A stretch of 64,000 nt of DNA from Peptacetobacter sp900539645. GTDB taxonomy: Bacteria; Bacillota; Clostridia; Peptostreptococcales; Peptostreptococcaceae. Below the pieces are notes generated by a model that was given only the letters and a program-made list of their open reading frames with translations, had not been told where the DNA came from and did no database searches. Both the position numbers and the translations under genes were made by a program. Location: assembly GCF_047807365.1 (NCBI RefSeq), contig NZ_JBLOUI010000005.1, positions 21,909 to 85,908 of the forward strand, given 5' to 3'. Of this stretch, positions 54,835 through 63,898 are shown piece after piece; position 1 is the stretch's first letter; each line of letters starts with the position of its first letter.

Positions 54835-55857
54835 ATGAGAAAGTTAATAGAGATACAGAAAAAGCTCATCCCACATGCGATAGAGCTTATGGAAAGAAGA
54901 TATATAATACTCAGACAAATATCTGTTAGTCAGCCAATTGGAAGAAGAACTCTTTCAAATCGCTTAGGAATAAGTGAGAGGGTTGCTAGAACAGAGACAG
55001 AGTTTTTAAAAGAGCAAGGTCTGATAAATGTAGCTGTATCTGGAATGACTGTAACAGAGGAAGGAGAAGAGCTCCTTAAAAAACTAAAAGATGTTATGGT
55101 CGACATAATGGGTATAACAAACCTTCAGGAACAGGTTAGAGAAAAGCTTGGAATTAAGAAAGTTGTAGTTGTCCCAAGAAACTGTGAAGATGATGAAACA
55201 GTTTTAAAAGATGTAGCTAAGGAAGGTTCAGAGTACTTCTTAAGTGTATTAAAAGATGGAGATAAGGTAGCGATAACTGGTGGAACAACGATGTTAGAAT
55301 TTGCCGATTCTGTGAAAACAGAAAAGAAATTCGAAGATTCATTAGTAGTTCCTGCTAGAGGAAGTGTTGGGACAGAGGTTGAAACTCAGTCAAACAGCAT
55401 AACAGCTAGATTAGGAAAAAACATCCATTCAGATTATGAATTACTTCATATCCCAGATGAGCTTGGAGAAGATGCTATGAGAACTTTAGCACAGATTCCA
55501 GATATAAGAAGAACATTAAAGCATATAACAGAAACTGATATATTAGTTTTTAGTGTAGGAAGAGCTGATGTGATGGCAGAGAGAAGACATCTTGATGAAA
55601 ATCTTAAAAAAGAGATTCTTGATAGCAATGCAGTCGGTGAAGCTTTTGGTTATTACTTCGATAAAGATGGAAATGTGGTACACAGACTTAGCACAGTAGG
55701 TATAGATCTTGATACCTACTCAAAAGTTAAAGAGAATATTTTGATATTCGCCGGAGTCGAAAAAGTAGAGGCTTTCATGGCAATATCTGAAATAAACAAG
55801 AACTTAGTTCTTATAACTGATGAGCTTAGTGCTCAGAAAATACTTGAATATAAATAA
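54835..55857 (+). CDS. cggR: Central glycolytic genes regulator CggR
   Basis: 340-aa sugar-phosphate-binding repressor of the SorC/DeoR-like family. N-terminal winged helix (PIGRRTLSNRLGISERVARTETEFL), then the SorC effector domain with VAITGGTTMLEFA and VVPARGSVGTEVETQSN. Position directly before gap and the upstream operator support CggR. GAAGGAG before the ATG. Confidence 0.93.
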   Translation: MRKLIEIQKKLIPHAIELMERRYIILRQISVSQPIGRRTLSNRLGISERVARTETEFLKEQGLINVAVSGMTVTEEGEELLKKLKDVMVDIMGITNLQEQVREKLGIKKVVVVPRNCEDDETVLKDVAKEGSEYFLSVLKDGDKVAITGGTTMLEFADSVKTEKKFEDSLVVPARGSVGTEVETQSNSITARLGKNIHSDYELLHIPDELGEDAMRTLAQIPDIRRTLKHITETDILVFSVGRADVMAERRHLDENLKKEILDSNAVGEAFGYYFDKDGNVVHRLSTVGIDLDTYSKVKENILIFAGVEKVEAFMAISEINKNLVLITDELSAQKILEYK

Positions 55858-55919
55858 GTATATAATTACGGTAAAACCGCAAAAATAAAAAATTTTAAAT
55901 TACTTTAGGAGGTAGCGAC

Positions 55920-56927
55920 ATGGTAAAAGTAGCTATAAATGGTTTTGGTAGAATAGGTAGATTAGCATTAAGAAAGATGATGGAACAGCCAGAAAAATTC
56001 GATGTAGTGGCAATAAATGACTTAACAGACGCAAAAATGCTTGCACATTTATTCAAATACGATACAGCACAGGGAAGATTCAATGGTGAAATAGAAGTTA
56101 AAGAAGGTGCTTTCGTAGTTAACGGAAAAGAAATACAGGTAACAGCTGAAAGAAATCCAGAAAACTTACCTTGGAAAGAATTAAACGTTGATATAGTTCT
56201 TGAATGTACAGGATTCTTCACTTCAAAAGATAAAGCAGAAGCTCATATAAAAGCAGGTGCTAAAAAAGTTGTTATATCAGCTCCAGCAACAGGAGATTTA
56301 AAAACAATAGTTTACAATGTAAACAGTGATATATTAGATGGTACAGAAACAGTTATATCTGGTGCTTCTTGTACAACAAACTGCTTAGCTCCAATGGCTA
56401 AAGCATTAAACGACAAATTCACTTTAGAAAAAGGTCTTATGACAACTATACATGCTTACACTAATGACCAGAATACATTAGATGGCCCTCACGCTAAAGG
56501 TGATTTAAGAAGAGCAAGAGCTGCAGCTGGAAACATAGTTCCTAACACAACTGGTGCTGCAAAAGCTATAGGTTTAGTTATACCAGAATTAAACGGTAAA
56601 TTAGACGGAGCTGCACAGAGAGTTCCAGTAGTAACTGGTTCATTAACTGAATTAGTTTGTACTTTAGGTAAAAAAGTTACAGTTGAAGAAGTAAACGCAG
56701 CAATGAAAGAAGTAGCTAACGAATCATTCGGATACAATGAAGACATGATAGTATCTTCTGATATAGTTGGTATGAGCTACGGATCATTATTCGATGCTAC
56801 TCAGACAAGAGTTATGGAAGTAGATGGACAGCAGTTAGTTAAAGTTGTTTCTTGGTACGATAACGAAATGTCTTATACTTCTCAGTTAATAAGAACATTA
56901 GGATACTTTGCAGGATTAAGCAAATAA
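55920..56927 (+). CDS. gap: Glyceraldehyde-3-phosphate dehydrogenase
   Basis: 335 aa. NAD-binding INGFGRIGRLALRKM, catalytic Cys151 in SGASCTTNCLAP, and WYDNEMSYTSQL near the end. AGGAGG precedes the ATG. Gln codons are nearly all CAG, a sign of strong expression here. Cotranscribed with cggR and followed by a terminator. Confidence 0.96.
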   Translation: MVKVAINGFGRIGRLALRKMMEQPEKFDVVAINDLTDAKMLAHLFKYDTAQGRFNGEIEVKEGAFVVNGKEIQVTAERNPENLPWKELNVDIVLECTGFFTSKDKAEAHIKAGAKKVVISAPATGDLKTIVYNVNSDILDGTETVISGASCTTNCLAPMAKALNDKFTLEKGLMTTIHAYTNDQNTLDGPHAKGDLRRARAAAGNIVPNTTGAAKAIGLVIPELNGKLDGAAQRVPVVTGSLTELVCTLGKKVTVEEVNAAMKEVANESFGYNEDMIVSSDIVGMSYGSLFDATQTRVMEVDGQQLVKVVSWYDNEMSYTSQLIRTLGYFAGLSK

Positions 56928-57049
56928 TTAAACAAATAATTTAAAATTGTTAACCTATATACACTTTATAATATAAAACTTGAATACATTTAAACCTTAA
57001 TATGATGTATGTACCCCCATACATACAGAGTTATTAATGTACTTCAGAC

Positions 57050-57099
57050 GAAAAAAGTCCTAGTTTGTAGTTTTGTTACTGCGGACTCGGGCTTTTTTT
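57050..57099 (+). terminator. Terminator after gap
   Basis: AAGTCCTAGT pairs with ACTCGGGCTT, enclosing a second small stem, followed by TTTTTTT. A separate GTATGT-ACCCCC-ATACATAC hairpin lies at about 57005-57026. These separate cggR-gap from pgk-tpi-gpmI. Confidence 0.8.
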
Positions 57100-57219
57100 G
57101 TAAATATGGAAAAGATAAACGATATACATAAAATATAAATAATATGGTATATTTATAATAGGAAGGTATGATTAAGTCATACTTTTAAAAAATACTTCAA
57201 ATAAAAGGAGAAATTACTT

Positions 57220-58419
57220 ATGTCAATGCTTAACAAAAAAACAATCGAAGATATACAGGTTGCAGGAAAAAAAGTTCTAGTAAGATGCGACTTCAATGTG
57301 CCACTAAAAGACGGTGTAATAACTGATGAAAACAGATTAAATGGTGCATTACCAACAATAAAATATCTTATAGATCACAACGCTAGAGTAATACTTTGCT
57401 CACACTTAGGTAAACCAAAGGGAGAAGCTAAACCAGAATTATCTTTAGCACCAGTAGCAAAAAGATTATCTGAAATGTTAGGACAGGAAGTAAAATTCGC
57501 TGCAGATGACTGTGTAGTAGGAGAAAATGCTAAAAAAGCAGCTGCAGAAATGAAAGACGGAGAAGTAATACTACTTCAGAACACTAGATATAGAAAAGAA
57601 GAAACTAAAAACGAAGAAAACTTCTCAAAAGAATTAGCATCACTTGCAGAAATATTCGTAAACGATGCTTTCGGTACTGCTCATAGAGCTCACTGCTCAA
57701 CAGTAGGTGCTGGTGAATTCTTAGAAGAAAGAGCTTGCGGATACTTAATACAGAAAGAATTAAAATTCTTAGGAGAAGCTGTTGAAACTCCAGAAAGACC
57801 ATTCGTTGCAATATTAGGTGGAGCAAAAGTTTCTGATAAATTAGGTGTTATAAACAACTTATTAGACAAAGTAGACACACTTATAATAGGTGGAGGAATG
57901 GGATATACATTCCTTAAAGCTATGGGACATGAAATAGGAAACTCACTTTGTGAAGAAGATAAAATAGATTACGTAAAAGAAATGATGGCTAAAGCTGAAG
58001 CTAAAGGTGTTAAATTATTATTACCAATAGACGTAACTTACGCTGCTAAATTTGGAGAAAATGAAACTCCAATGATATCTGAAGGAAGAGATATACCAGC
58101 TGACTGTGAAGGTCTTGATATAGGACCAAAAACTGCTGAATTATTTGCTAATGAAGTAAAAGCAGCTAAAACAGTTGTATGGAATGGACCAATGGGTGTA
58201 TTTGAATTCAAAAACTTCGCAAAAGGTACTGAAGCAGTAGCAAAAGCTATGGCAGAAACAGAAGCCGTTACTATAATAGGTGGTGGAGACTCTGCAGCAG
58301 CTGTTAACCAGATGGGATTCGGAGATAAAATGACTCACATATCTACAGGTGGTGGAGCATCTCTTGAATTCTTAGAAGGAAAAGAATTACCAGGTATAGC
58401 TTCTTTAGACGAAAAATAA
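57220..58419 (+). CDS. pgk: Phosphoglycerate kinase
   Basis: 399 aa. VLVRCDFNVPLKDG, SHLGKPKG, LLQNTRY, NDAFGTAHRAH and the nucleotide-binding GGGDSAAAVNQMG are all present. AAAGGAG before the ATG. First gene of pgk-tpiA-gpmI; a TATAAT at 57154-57159 may be its -10. Confidence 0.96.
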   Translation: MSMLNKKTIEDIQVAGKKVLVRCDFNVPLKDGVITDENRLNGALPTIKYLIDHNARVILCSHLGKPKGEAKPELSLAPVAKRLSEMLGQEVKFAADDCVVGENAKKAAAEMKDGEVILLQNTRYRKEETKNEENFSKELASLAEIFVNDAFGTAHRAHCSTVGAGEFLEERACGYLIQKELKFLGEAVETPERPFVAILGGAKVSDKLGVINNLLDKVDTLIIGGGMGYTFLKAMGHEIGNSLCEEDKIDYVKEMMAKAEAKGVKLLLPIDVTYAAKFGENETPMISEGRDIPADCEGLDIGPKTAELFANEVKAAKTVVWNGPMGVFEFKNFAKGTEAVAKAMAETEAVTIIGGGDSAAAVNQMGFGDKMTHISTGGGASLEFLEGKELPGIASLDEK

Positions 58420-58464
58420 GAAGAATATACTATAAAATAGATAAAATTTTGGAGGAATAAAAAC

Positions 58465-59208
58465 ATGAGAAAACCTATAATAGCAGGAAACTGGAAAATG
58501 AATAAAACTATAAAAGAAGCTTTAGAATTCGCTGAAGCAGTTAAAGGAAAAACTTGCCCAGATAAAGCTGAAGCAGTTATATGTGCACCTTTCACATTAT
58601 TAAAAGACCTTAAAGAAGCAGTAGCAGGTACTGATATAAAAATAGGTGCTCAGAACATGCACTTTGAAGATAACGGAGCTTTCACTGGAGAAGTTGCACC
58701 AGCAATGCTTAAAGAAATAGGTATGGACTATGTTATAATAGGACATTCTGAAAGAAGACAGTACTTCAACGAAACTGATGAAACAGTAAACAAAAAAGTA
58801 TTAAAAGCTTTAGAAGTTGGTATAGATCCAATAGTTTGCTGTGGTGAAACATTAGAAGAAAGAGAAGCTGACAAAACTAAAGATGTAGTTAAAGTTCAGG
58901 TTGAAGCTGCTCTTAAAGATGTAGCTAAAGAAGATTTAGCTAAAGTTGTAATAGCTTATGAACCAATATGGGCTATAGGAACTGGAAAAACTGCAACTTC
59001 AGAACAGGCAAACGACGTAATAGCTTACATAAGAGAAGTTGTTAAAGGATTATATGGAGAATTAGCTGAAGAAGTTAGAATACAGTACGGTGGATCTGTT
59101 AAACCTGCAAATGTAGCTGAAATAATGGCACAGAGTGACATAGATGGTGCATTAGTTGGTGGAGCAAGCTTAAAAGCTGAAGACTTCCTTGCATTACTTA
59201 ACTTCTAA
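58465..59208 (+). CDS. tpiA: Triosephosphate isomerase
   Basis: 247 aa. NWKMN with the substrate lysine, catalytic His in IGHSERRQ, catalytic Glu in AYEPIWAIGTGKTA, and YGGSVKPAN for phosphate binding. GGAGG before the ATG; 45 bp after pgk. Confidence 0.96.
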   Translation: MRKPIIAGNWKMNKTIKEALEFAEAVKGKTCPDKAEAVICAPFTLLKDLKEAVAGTDIKIGAQNMHFEDNGAFTGEVAPAMLKEIGMDYVIIGHSERRQYFNETDETVNKKVLKALEVGIDPIVCCGETLEEREADKTKDVVKVQVEAALKDVAKEDLAKVVIAYEPIWAIGTGKTATSEQANDVIAYIREVVKGLYGELAEEVRIQYGGSVKPANVAEIMAQSDIDGALVGGASLKAEDFLALLNF

Positions 59209-59275
59209 TTAATACTATTAGATTAATTGCGATAAGTGATAGATTTAAGAGTATAGTTTTTAAGGAGATATAAAT

Positions 59276-60808
59276 ATGAAAAAACCAGTAGCATTAGTAA
59301 TAATGGATGGATATGGATATTCTAAAGAACACGACGGAAATGCTATATACACAGCAAAAACTCCAAACTTAGATAGATTATCTACTGATTATCCATGCAC
59401 TTTAATGAGAGCAAGTGGACTAGATGTAGGCCTTCCTGATGGACAGATGGGTAACTCAGAAGTTGGTCATACAAACATAGGTGCAGGAAGAATAGTATAC
59501 CAGCCACTTACAAGAATAACAAAATCAATACAGGACGGAGATTTCTTCACTAATGAAGTTCTTTGTCAGGCAATGGAAAATGCAAAAGAAAATGCACTAC
59601 ACATAATGGGATTATTATCTGATGGTGGAGTACATTCTCACATAGAACATTTAAAAGGTCTTTTAGACATGGCAGCTAAAAAAGGAGTAGAAAAAGTATA
59701 TGTTCATGCATTTACAGATGGTAGAGATACTGATCCAAGAAGTGCAATAGTATATGCTAAAGAAACTCTTGAAGCTATGAAAGAAGCTGGTGTCGGTGAA
59801 TTTGCAACAGTATCAGGAAGATACTATGCAATGGACAGAGATAACAGATGGGAAAGAGTAGAACTTGCATACAATGCAATGGTTAAAGGTGAAGGAAATA
59901 AATCAGAATGTATATTAGATGCTATAGAAAAATCTTATGCAGATGATATAAACGACGAATTTATAGTACCTACAGTAATCGAAAAAGACGGTGAACCTGT
60001 AGCTACAATAAAAGAAAATGATTCTGTAATATTCTTCAACTTCAGACCAGATAGAGCAAGACAGATAACAAAAGCAATAGCTGTTAAAGATTTTGATGGA
60101 TTCTCTAGAGAATTCTTCAAGACATATTTCGTATGCTTAACTGAATACGATGCAGCTATAAACGACGATGTTAATGTTGCATACAAACCTGAAACTCTTG
60201 TAAATACACTAGGTGAATACCTAGCTAAAAACGGAAAACTTCAGTTAAGAGCAGCAGAAACAGAAAAATATGCTCACGTTACATTTTTCTTCAACGGTGG
60301 TGTAGAAGAACCAAACGAAGGAGAAGACAGACTATTAATACCTTCTCCAAAAGTAGCAACTTACGATTTACAGCCAGAAATGTCTGCAAACGAACTACTT
60401 GCAAACGTAGAAGAAAAATTAAATGAAGATAAATACGACTTCATAGTTGTAAACTTCGCAAACCCAGACATGGTTGGACACACAGGAAGCATGGAAGCAG
60501 CAGTAAAAGCTGTTGAAACTGTTGACAAATGTGTTGGAGAATTAGCTGATAAGATAATAGCAAAAGGTGGAAGCTTAATAATAACTGCTGACCACGGTAA
60601 CGCTGAACTTATGACAGATCCTGAAACAGGAAAAACTGTAACAGCTCACTCAACAAATCCAGTTCCATTTATAGTAGCTGGAGAAGAATTCAAAGGAGCA
60701 AAACTTCTTGACGACGGAAGATTATCAGACATAGCTCCAACAGTACTTGACATGATGGGAATGGAACAGCCAAAAGAAATGACTGGTCACTCTCTAATAG
60801 TTAGATAG
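59276..60808 (+). CDS. gpmI: 2,3-bisphosphoglycerate-independent phosphoglycerate mutase
   Basis: 510 aa. Alkaline-phosphatase-type metal motifs: IMDGYGYS at the start, the phosphoserine in GQMGNSEVGHTNIG, HAFTDGRDTDPRS, NFANPDMVGHTG and TADHGNAELM. Manganese-dependent. AAGGAGA before the ATG. Enolase, often next in such clusters, is absent here. Confidence 0.95.
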   Translation: MKKPVALVIMDGYGYSKEHDGNAIYTAKTPNLDRLSTDYPCTLMRASGLDVGLPDGQMGNSEVGHTNIGAGRIVYQPLTRITKSIQDGDFFTNEVLCQAMENAKENALHIMGLLSDGGVHSHIEHLKGLLDMAAKKGVEKVYVHAFTDGRDTDPRSAIVYAKETLEAMKEAGVGEFATVSGRYYAMDRDNRWERVELAYNAMVKGEGNKSECILDAIEKSYADDINDEFIVPTVIEKDGEPVATIKENDSVIFFNFRPDRARQITKAIAVKDFDGFSREFFKTYFVCLTEYDAAINDDVNVAYKPETLVNTLGEYLAKNGKLQLRAAETEKYAHVTFFFNGGVEEPNEGEDRLLIPSPKVATYDLQPEMSANELLANVEEKLNEDKYDFIVVNFANPDMVGHTGSMEAAVKAVETVDKCVGELADKIIAKGGSLIITADHGNAELMTDPETGKTVTAHSTNPVPFIVAGEEFKGAKLLDDGRLSDIAPTVLDMMGMEQPKEMTGHSLIVR

Positions 60809-60955
60809 TTTTAGTACTGGTTAATTAAAAATAATAGATATTGATATCTTTTCTGAGTATGGATTACATAAAAATATAATAAAATAATAAAACTTTAAAA
60901 TTTATCCATCAAATAAATTTGTCTATACACAGAATAAGGTTAATATATACGGATA

Positions 60956-60990
60956 GAGTCATTGCAATTTGCAGTGGCTCTTTTTCTTTT
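60956..60990 (+). terminator. Terminator of the pgk-tpiA-gpmI run
   Basis: GAGTCATTGCA pairs with TGCAGTGGCTC, then TTTTTCTTTT. The gap from 60809 to here and on to 61181 holds no gene. Confidence 0.88.
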
Positions 60991-61181
60991 GTTAAAAAAT
61001 TTGTAAAAAAATAGGAAAATAAGTTAGGATTAAGTTAGTGACAATATAATTACAGATATCTTATTTGGAATAAAGGTATCAAATATATACATAATAATAA
61101 ACATTGCTGTAAATGTATACTTAGATTATAAATAGCAAGATAAATAACTACTATTCTAGCGACACTTGCAAGTTACTCCAG

Positions 61182-61437
61182 TTATAAATATATAAAAATA
61201 AGATGGCGAAATTTTTATCGGCAATCTTTTTCGATTTACGAGTTTATAAAAAGAGTTGAGTATATTATATTGAAGCGACAATCTGGAGTCGATTTCATCT
61301 TTAAATTCGAACGGAGTTCGAACCAAAGAAGAAATCGACGAAGCCTGGAGCAAAATATAATATCTCAACTCTATTCTTAAAGATAAAATAAAAAGATGCC
61401 GATAAAAAATCGCCATCTTTTTTATATATTCTTATAA
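61182..61437 (-). repeat. Core palindrome H, downstream of the flavocytochrome-type reductase gene
   Basis: On minus: CTCCAG (rc of 61345-61350) and ATTGTCG (rc of 61276-61282), apical GGCTTCGTCGATTTCTTC and a GTTCGAACTCCGTTCGAA stem as in copy F. Arms GAGTTGAGATATTATATT and AATATAATATACTCAACTC pair. Farther out an AAAGATGGCGA..TCGGCATCTTTTT terminator on the gene side has a diverged inverted copy at about 61202-61235; the arm begins at the stop codon (TTATAA on both ends, 61182 and 61432). Confidence 0.85.
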
Positions 61438-63153
61438 CATTGATTTTCCTGAAGCCACTCTTCCCGCAATTCTTCCATAGAATAAAGCACTTCCGATTGA
61501 TGTTCCACAAGTTGGATATTCTGTACCATACATACCAGTTCCTGCAACCTCTCCAGCTGCGAATAATCCTGGTATTGGATCACCATTATTATCTAAAACC
61601 CTTGAAGATAAATCAGTTTCAAGACCACCAAATGTAACTGTTACACAAGGATGTAATCTAAGTGCAGCAAATTTTGGTCCTTCTATTGGATGAAGGAATT
61701 TAGCAGGTTTACCAAAATCTTCGTCCTCACCTTTTTCAACTAATTCGCAATATCTATCGTATGTTGCTCTTAAAGTTTTTGGATCTATATGGATTTTTTC
61801 AGCTAATTCTTCTATACTATCTGCAACTTTATCTCTGCTAACACCATCTAAAGCCTGTTTAAATCCATACTGAACACCACCATAAGGCTCATTTCCGCTA
61901 GTTATATACCAACCGCAGTTGCTGTTAGAATTTGCAATAGCGTCTGAAACATGGTACTGATAGCTCCATTCATTTACAACACGTTCTCCTCTTTCATTGA
62001 CAATTAATCCAGATTCGTCATTTATACCAATTCCACAAGTTAAGCTAGTATATACAACTTGAACACCTGGATGAACTAGGTTTTTAGCACCTATATTTTC
62101 TGCAGCAACTAGACCTTCACCAGTGTTGCTCTTTGGAGCAGTAGAGAAGTAGTGTGCAACTGGATATCTTGAACACATTTCTTTGTTTCTAGCATATCCT
62201 CCAGTAGTGATTATAACAGCGTCTTTTGCGTAAACAGTTAATTTTGAGCCATCTAATTTATCGCACACAGCACCGACAACTCTTCCAGATTCGTCAGTTA
62301 ATAATTCTTTTAAAGCAGTATTGTAAATTATTTCTCCATTTAATTTATCTACATAGTGGTGAGTCATTGGAGTAGTTATTTCTCCACCCTGACCATTTGT
62401 CTGTCCACCACCGCCCATACTGTTGTGAACACGCCAAGGCTGAAGTGAAACGTGTATTGCTTCAACGTCCTGAACTTCGTACCCCATACCACATAGCCAA
62501 TCTAAAGTATCATTTAAATTATCTACTAAGTATCTATTTTTAGAAGGGTTCATGAAATCTCCACGACGGTTACCAACTTCCATTAGATACTTGTAACAAT
62601 CTTCTACAGTATCGTGAATTCCTTGTTTTTTCTGCCATTTTGTACCACATCCAAGAAGTTTTCCTCCTGAACGAGCAGTAGAACCACCTGTGATTCCTTG
62701 TTTTTCTATAAGTACAACATTTTTACATGCTTCTTTAGCTTCAATTGCAGCAGCTAAACCACCTGCTCCAGCTCCAAAAACAGCTATATCTACATTTAAT
62801 ATCTCATCTTTTACTTCTTTAACTAAAGGATATGGAACATTTTTTAAAGCTTCGATATCCTCGTCAGTAGCACCGGCTTCTTTTAAAGCACTTGCTACAG
62901 CGTCTAATATAGCCTGACTTGTAAGGTCTGCACCATTAACAAGAGGTATATTAAGTGATTGGAATTCTATAATCTGTGGTGGAATTACTTCTATTGGAGA
63001 TGTTGGAAGATCCCAAGCAAGACCACGAACCTCTTTGTGTTTAACTATCTGAATATCAGATATTTTGTCTTCAGTTACAGTTACATTAACTACTAATTTT
63101 CCTCGATAACCACGAGCAGCACCTTCATAAGTGCCTGGAATATAATTTGCCAT
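61432..63153 (-). CDS. FMN-binding/FAD-dependent reductase, fumarate-reductase-like
   Basis: 573 aa. N-terminal FMN-bind domain (about residues 5-95, VNGADLTSQAILDA holding the Thr/Ser expected to carry covalent FMN), then a FAD-binding fumarate reductase/urocanate reductase domain: AVFGAGAGGLAAAIEAKEA, EKQGITGGSTARSGG, and the end GLFAAGEVAGTGMYGTEYPTCGTSIGSALFYGRIAG. No signal peptide, so probably cytoplasmic. Family members use small enoates as electron acceptors; the substrate cannot be told. AGGGAGG before the ATG. Single gene; divergent from secG. Confidence 0.85.
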   Translation of the reverse strand: MANYIPGTYEGAARGYRGKLVVNVTVTEDKISDIQIVKHKEVRGLAWDLPTSPIEVIPPQIIEFQSLNIPLVNGADLTSQAILDAVASALKEAGATDEDIEALKNVPYPLVKEVKDEILNVDIAVFGAGAGGLAAAIEAKEACKNVVLIEKQGITGGSTARSGGKLLGCGTKWQKKQGIHDTVEDCYKYLMEVGNRRGDFMNPSKNRYLVDNLNDTLDWLCGMGYEVQDVEAIHVSLQPWRVHNSMGGGGQTNGQGGEITTPMTHHYVDKLNGEIIYNTALKELLTDESGRVVGAVCDKLDGSKLTVYAKDAVIITTGGYARNKEMCSRYPVAHYFSTAPKSNTGEGLVAAENIGAKNLVHPGVQVVYTSLTCGIGINDESGLIVNERGERVVNEWSYQYHVSDAIANSNSNCGWYITSGNEPYGGVQYGFKQALDGVSRDKVADSIEELAEKIHIDPKTLRATYDRYCELVEKGEDEDFGKPAKFLHPIEGPKFAALRLHPCVTVTFGGLETDLSSRVLDNNGDPIPGLFAAGEVAGTGMYGTEYPTCGTSIGSALFYGRIAGRVASGKSML

Positions 63154-63448
63154 CGAAAAATCCTCCCTTTACAATACAAAAAATAATGCAATTCTTGTTA
63201 AAAATAAAACTATTTCTACATAATTGAGTATATAAGAAGGATTTTAAAAAGTCTATGTTGCAATATTTTGAAAAAATGCTATTTAATAAAAAAGATAGAA
63301 AATGTCATATAATGTATGAATATTTTAATAATTTTTGTCGTAGTAAATTATAATCAAATGTAAAATTTGTGACGTCTATTTTGTTGAACTTTTTTGATAT
63401 GGGTAGATAATTTTTGAATTGAAAATTATTATTCAACTTTATAATTTG

Positions 63449-63477
63449 TTGAAAAATAGCGAAATATATGTTACACT
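63449..63477 (+). promoter_or_regulatory. Promoter of secG
   Basis: TTGAAA (63449-63454), exactly 17 bp, TACACT (63472-63477), 40 bp before the secG ATG. The remaining 63154-63448 sequence is AT-rich and holds the undefined promoter of the divergent reductase gene. Confidence 0.6.
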
Positions 63478-63516
63478 AAAATGTAAGAATATATTCGATA
63501 AACAGGAGGGAACAGT

Positions 63517-63741
63517 ATGATCAATGTTTTAATGGCGTTACAAGTTGCACTTGGTATAGCTTTAATAATAGTTATAATGCCACAGGAAAATAAAACTGCT
63601 ATGCCTTCTCAGTATGGAGCAGAAGGAAATCAGACATACTTCAAACCAAAGGGAAAACAGGCATTCTTAAACAAAGTAACTAAAGTAGTGTCAGTTTTAT
63701 TCTTTTTAAATGCACTAGCATTAATTATAGTTACAAAATAG
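63517..63741 (+). CDS. secG: Preprotein translocase subunit SecG
   Basis: 74 aa with two membrane segments (VLMALQVALGIALIIVIM and VVSVLFFLNALALIIV) and the intervening loop with QENKTAMPSQYGAEG, typical of SecG. GGAGGGA before the ATG. Single gene followed by a terminator. Confidence 0.9.
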   Translation: MINVLMALQVALGIALIIVIMPQENKTAMPSQYGAEGNQTYFKPKGKQAFLNKVTKVVSVLFFLNALALIIVTK

Positions 63742-63802
63742 TCTGCAACCGGCCATTGTTAGACTAGAGGATTTTAAAATTAAATTTAATTTTGAAGTTA
63801 GA

Positions 63803-63842
63803 GATACCGTTGATGTTATTAGATGTCGACGGTATTTTTTTA
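63803..63842 (+). terminator. Terminator of secG
   Basis: ATACCGTTGATGT pairs with GATGTCGACGGTAT (one bulge), followed by TTTTTTATT. Confidence 0.88.
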
Positions 63843-63898
63843 TTCTTAAGGAAATTATAATAATTTAAAACTGTGGAAAACTTGTGTACAATAGTAAT

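Noticed and set aside
2352..61437. Core palindromes as MITEs or insertion sequence remnants
   Set aside because: No shared terminal inverted repeats between copies, no evident target duplications, and the arms match the neighbouring gene rather than each other; a mobile origin of the core alone remains possible.
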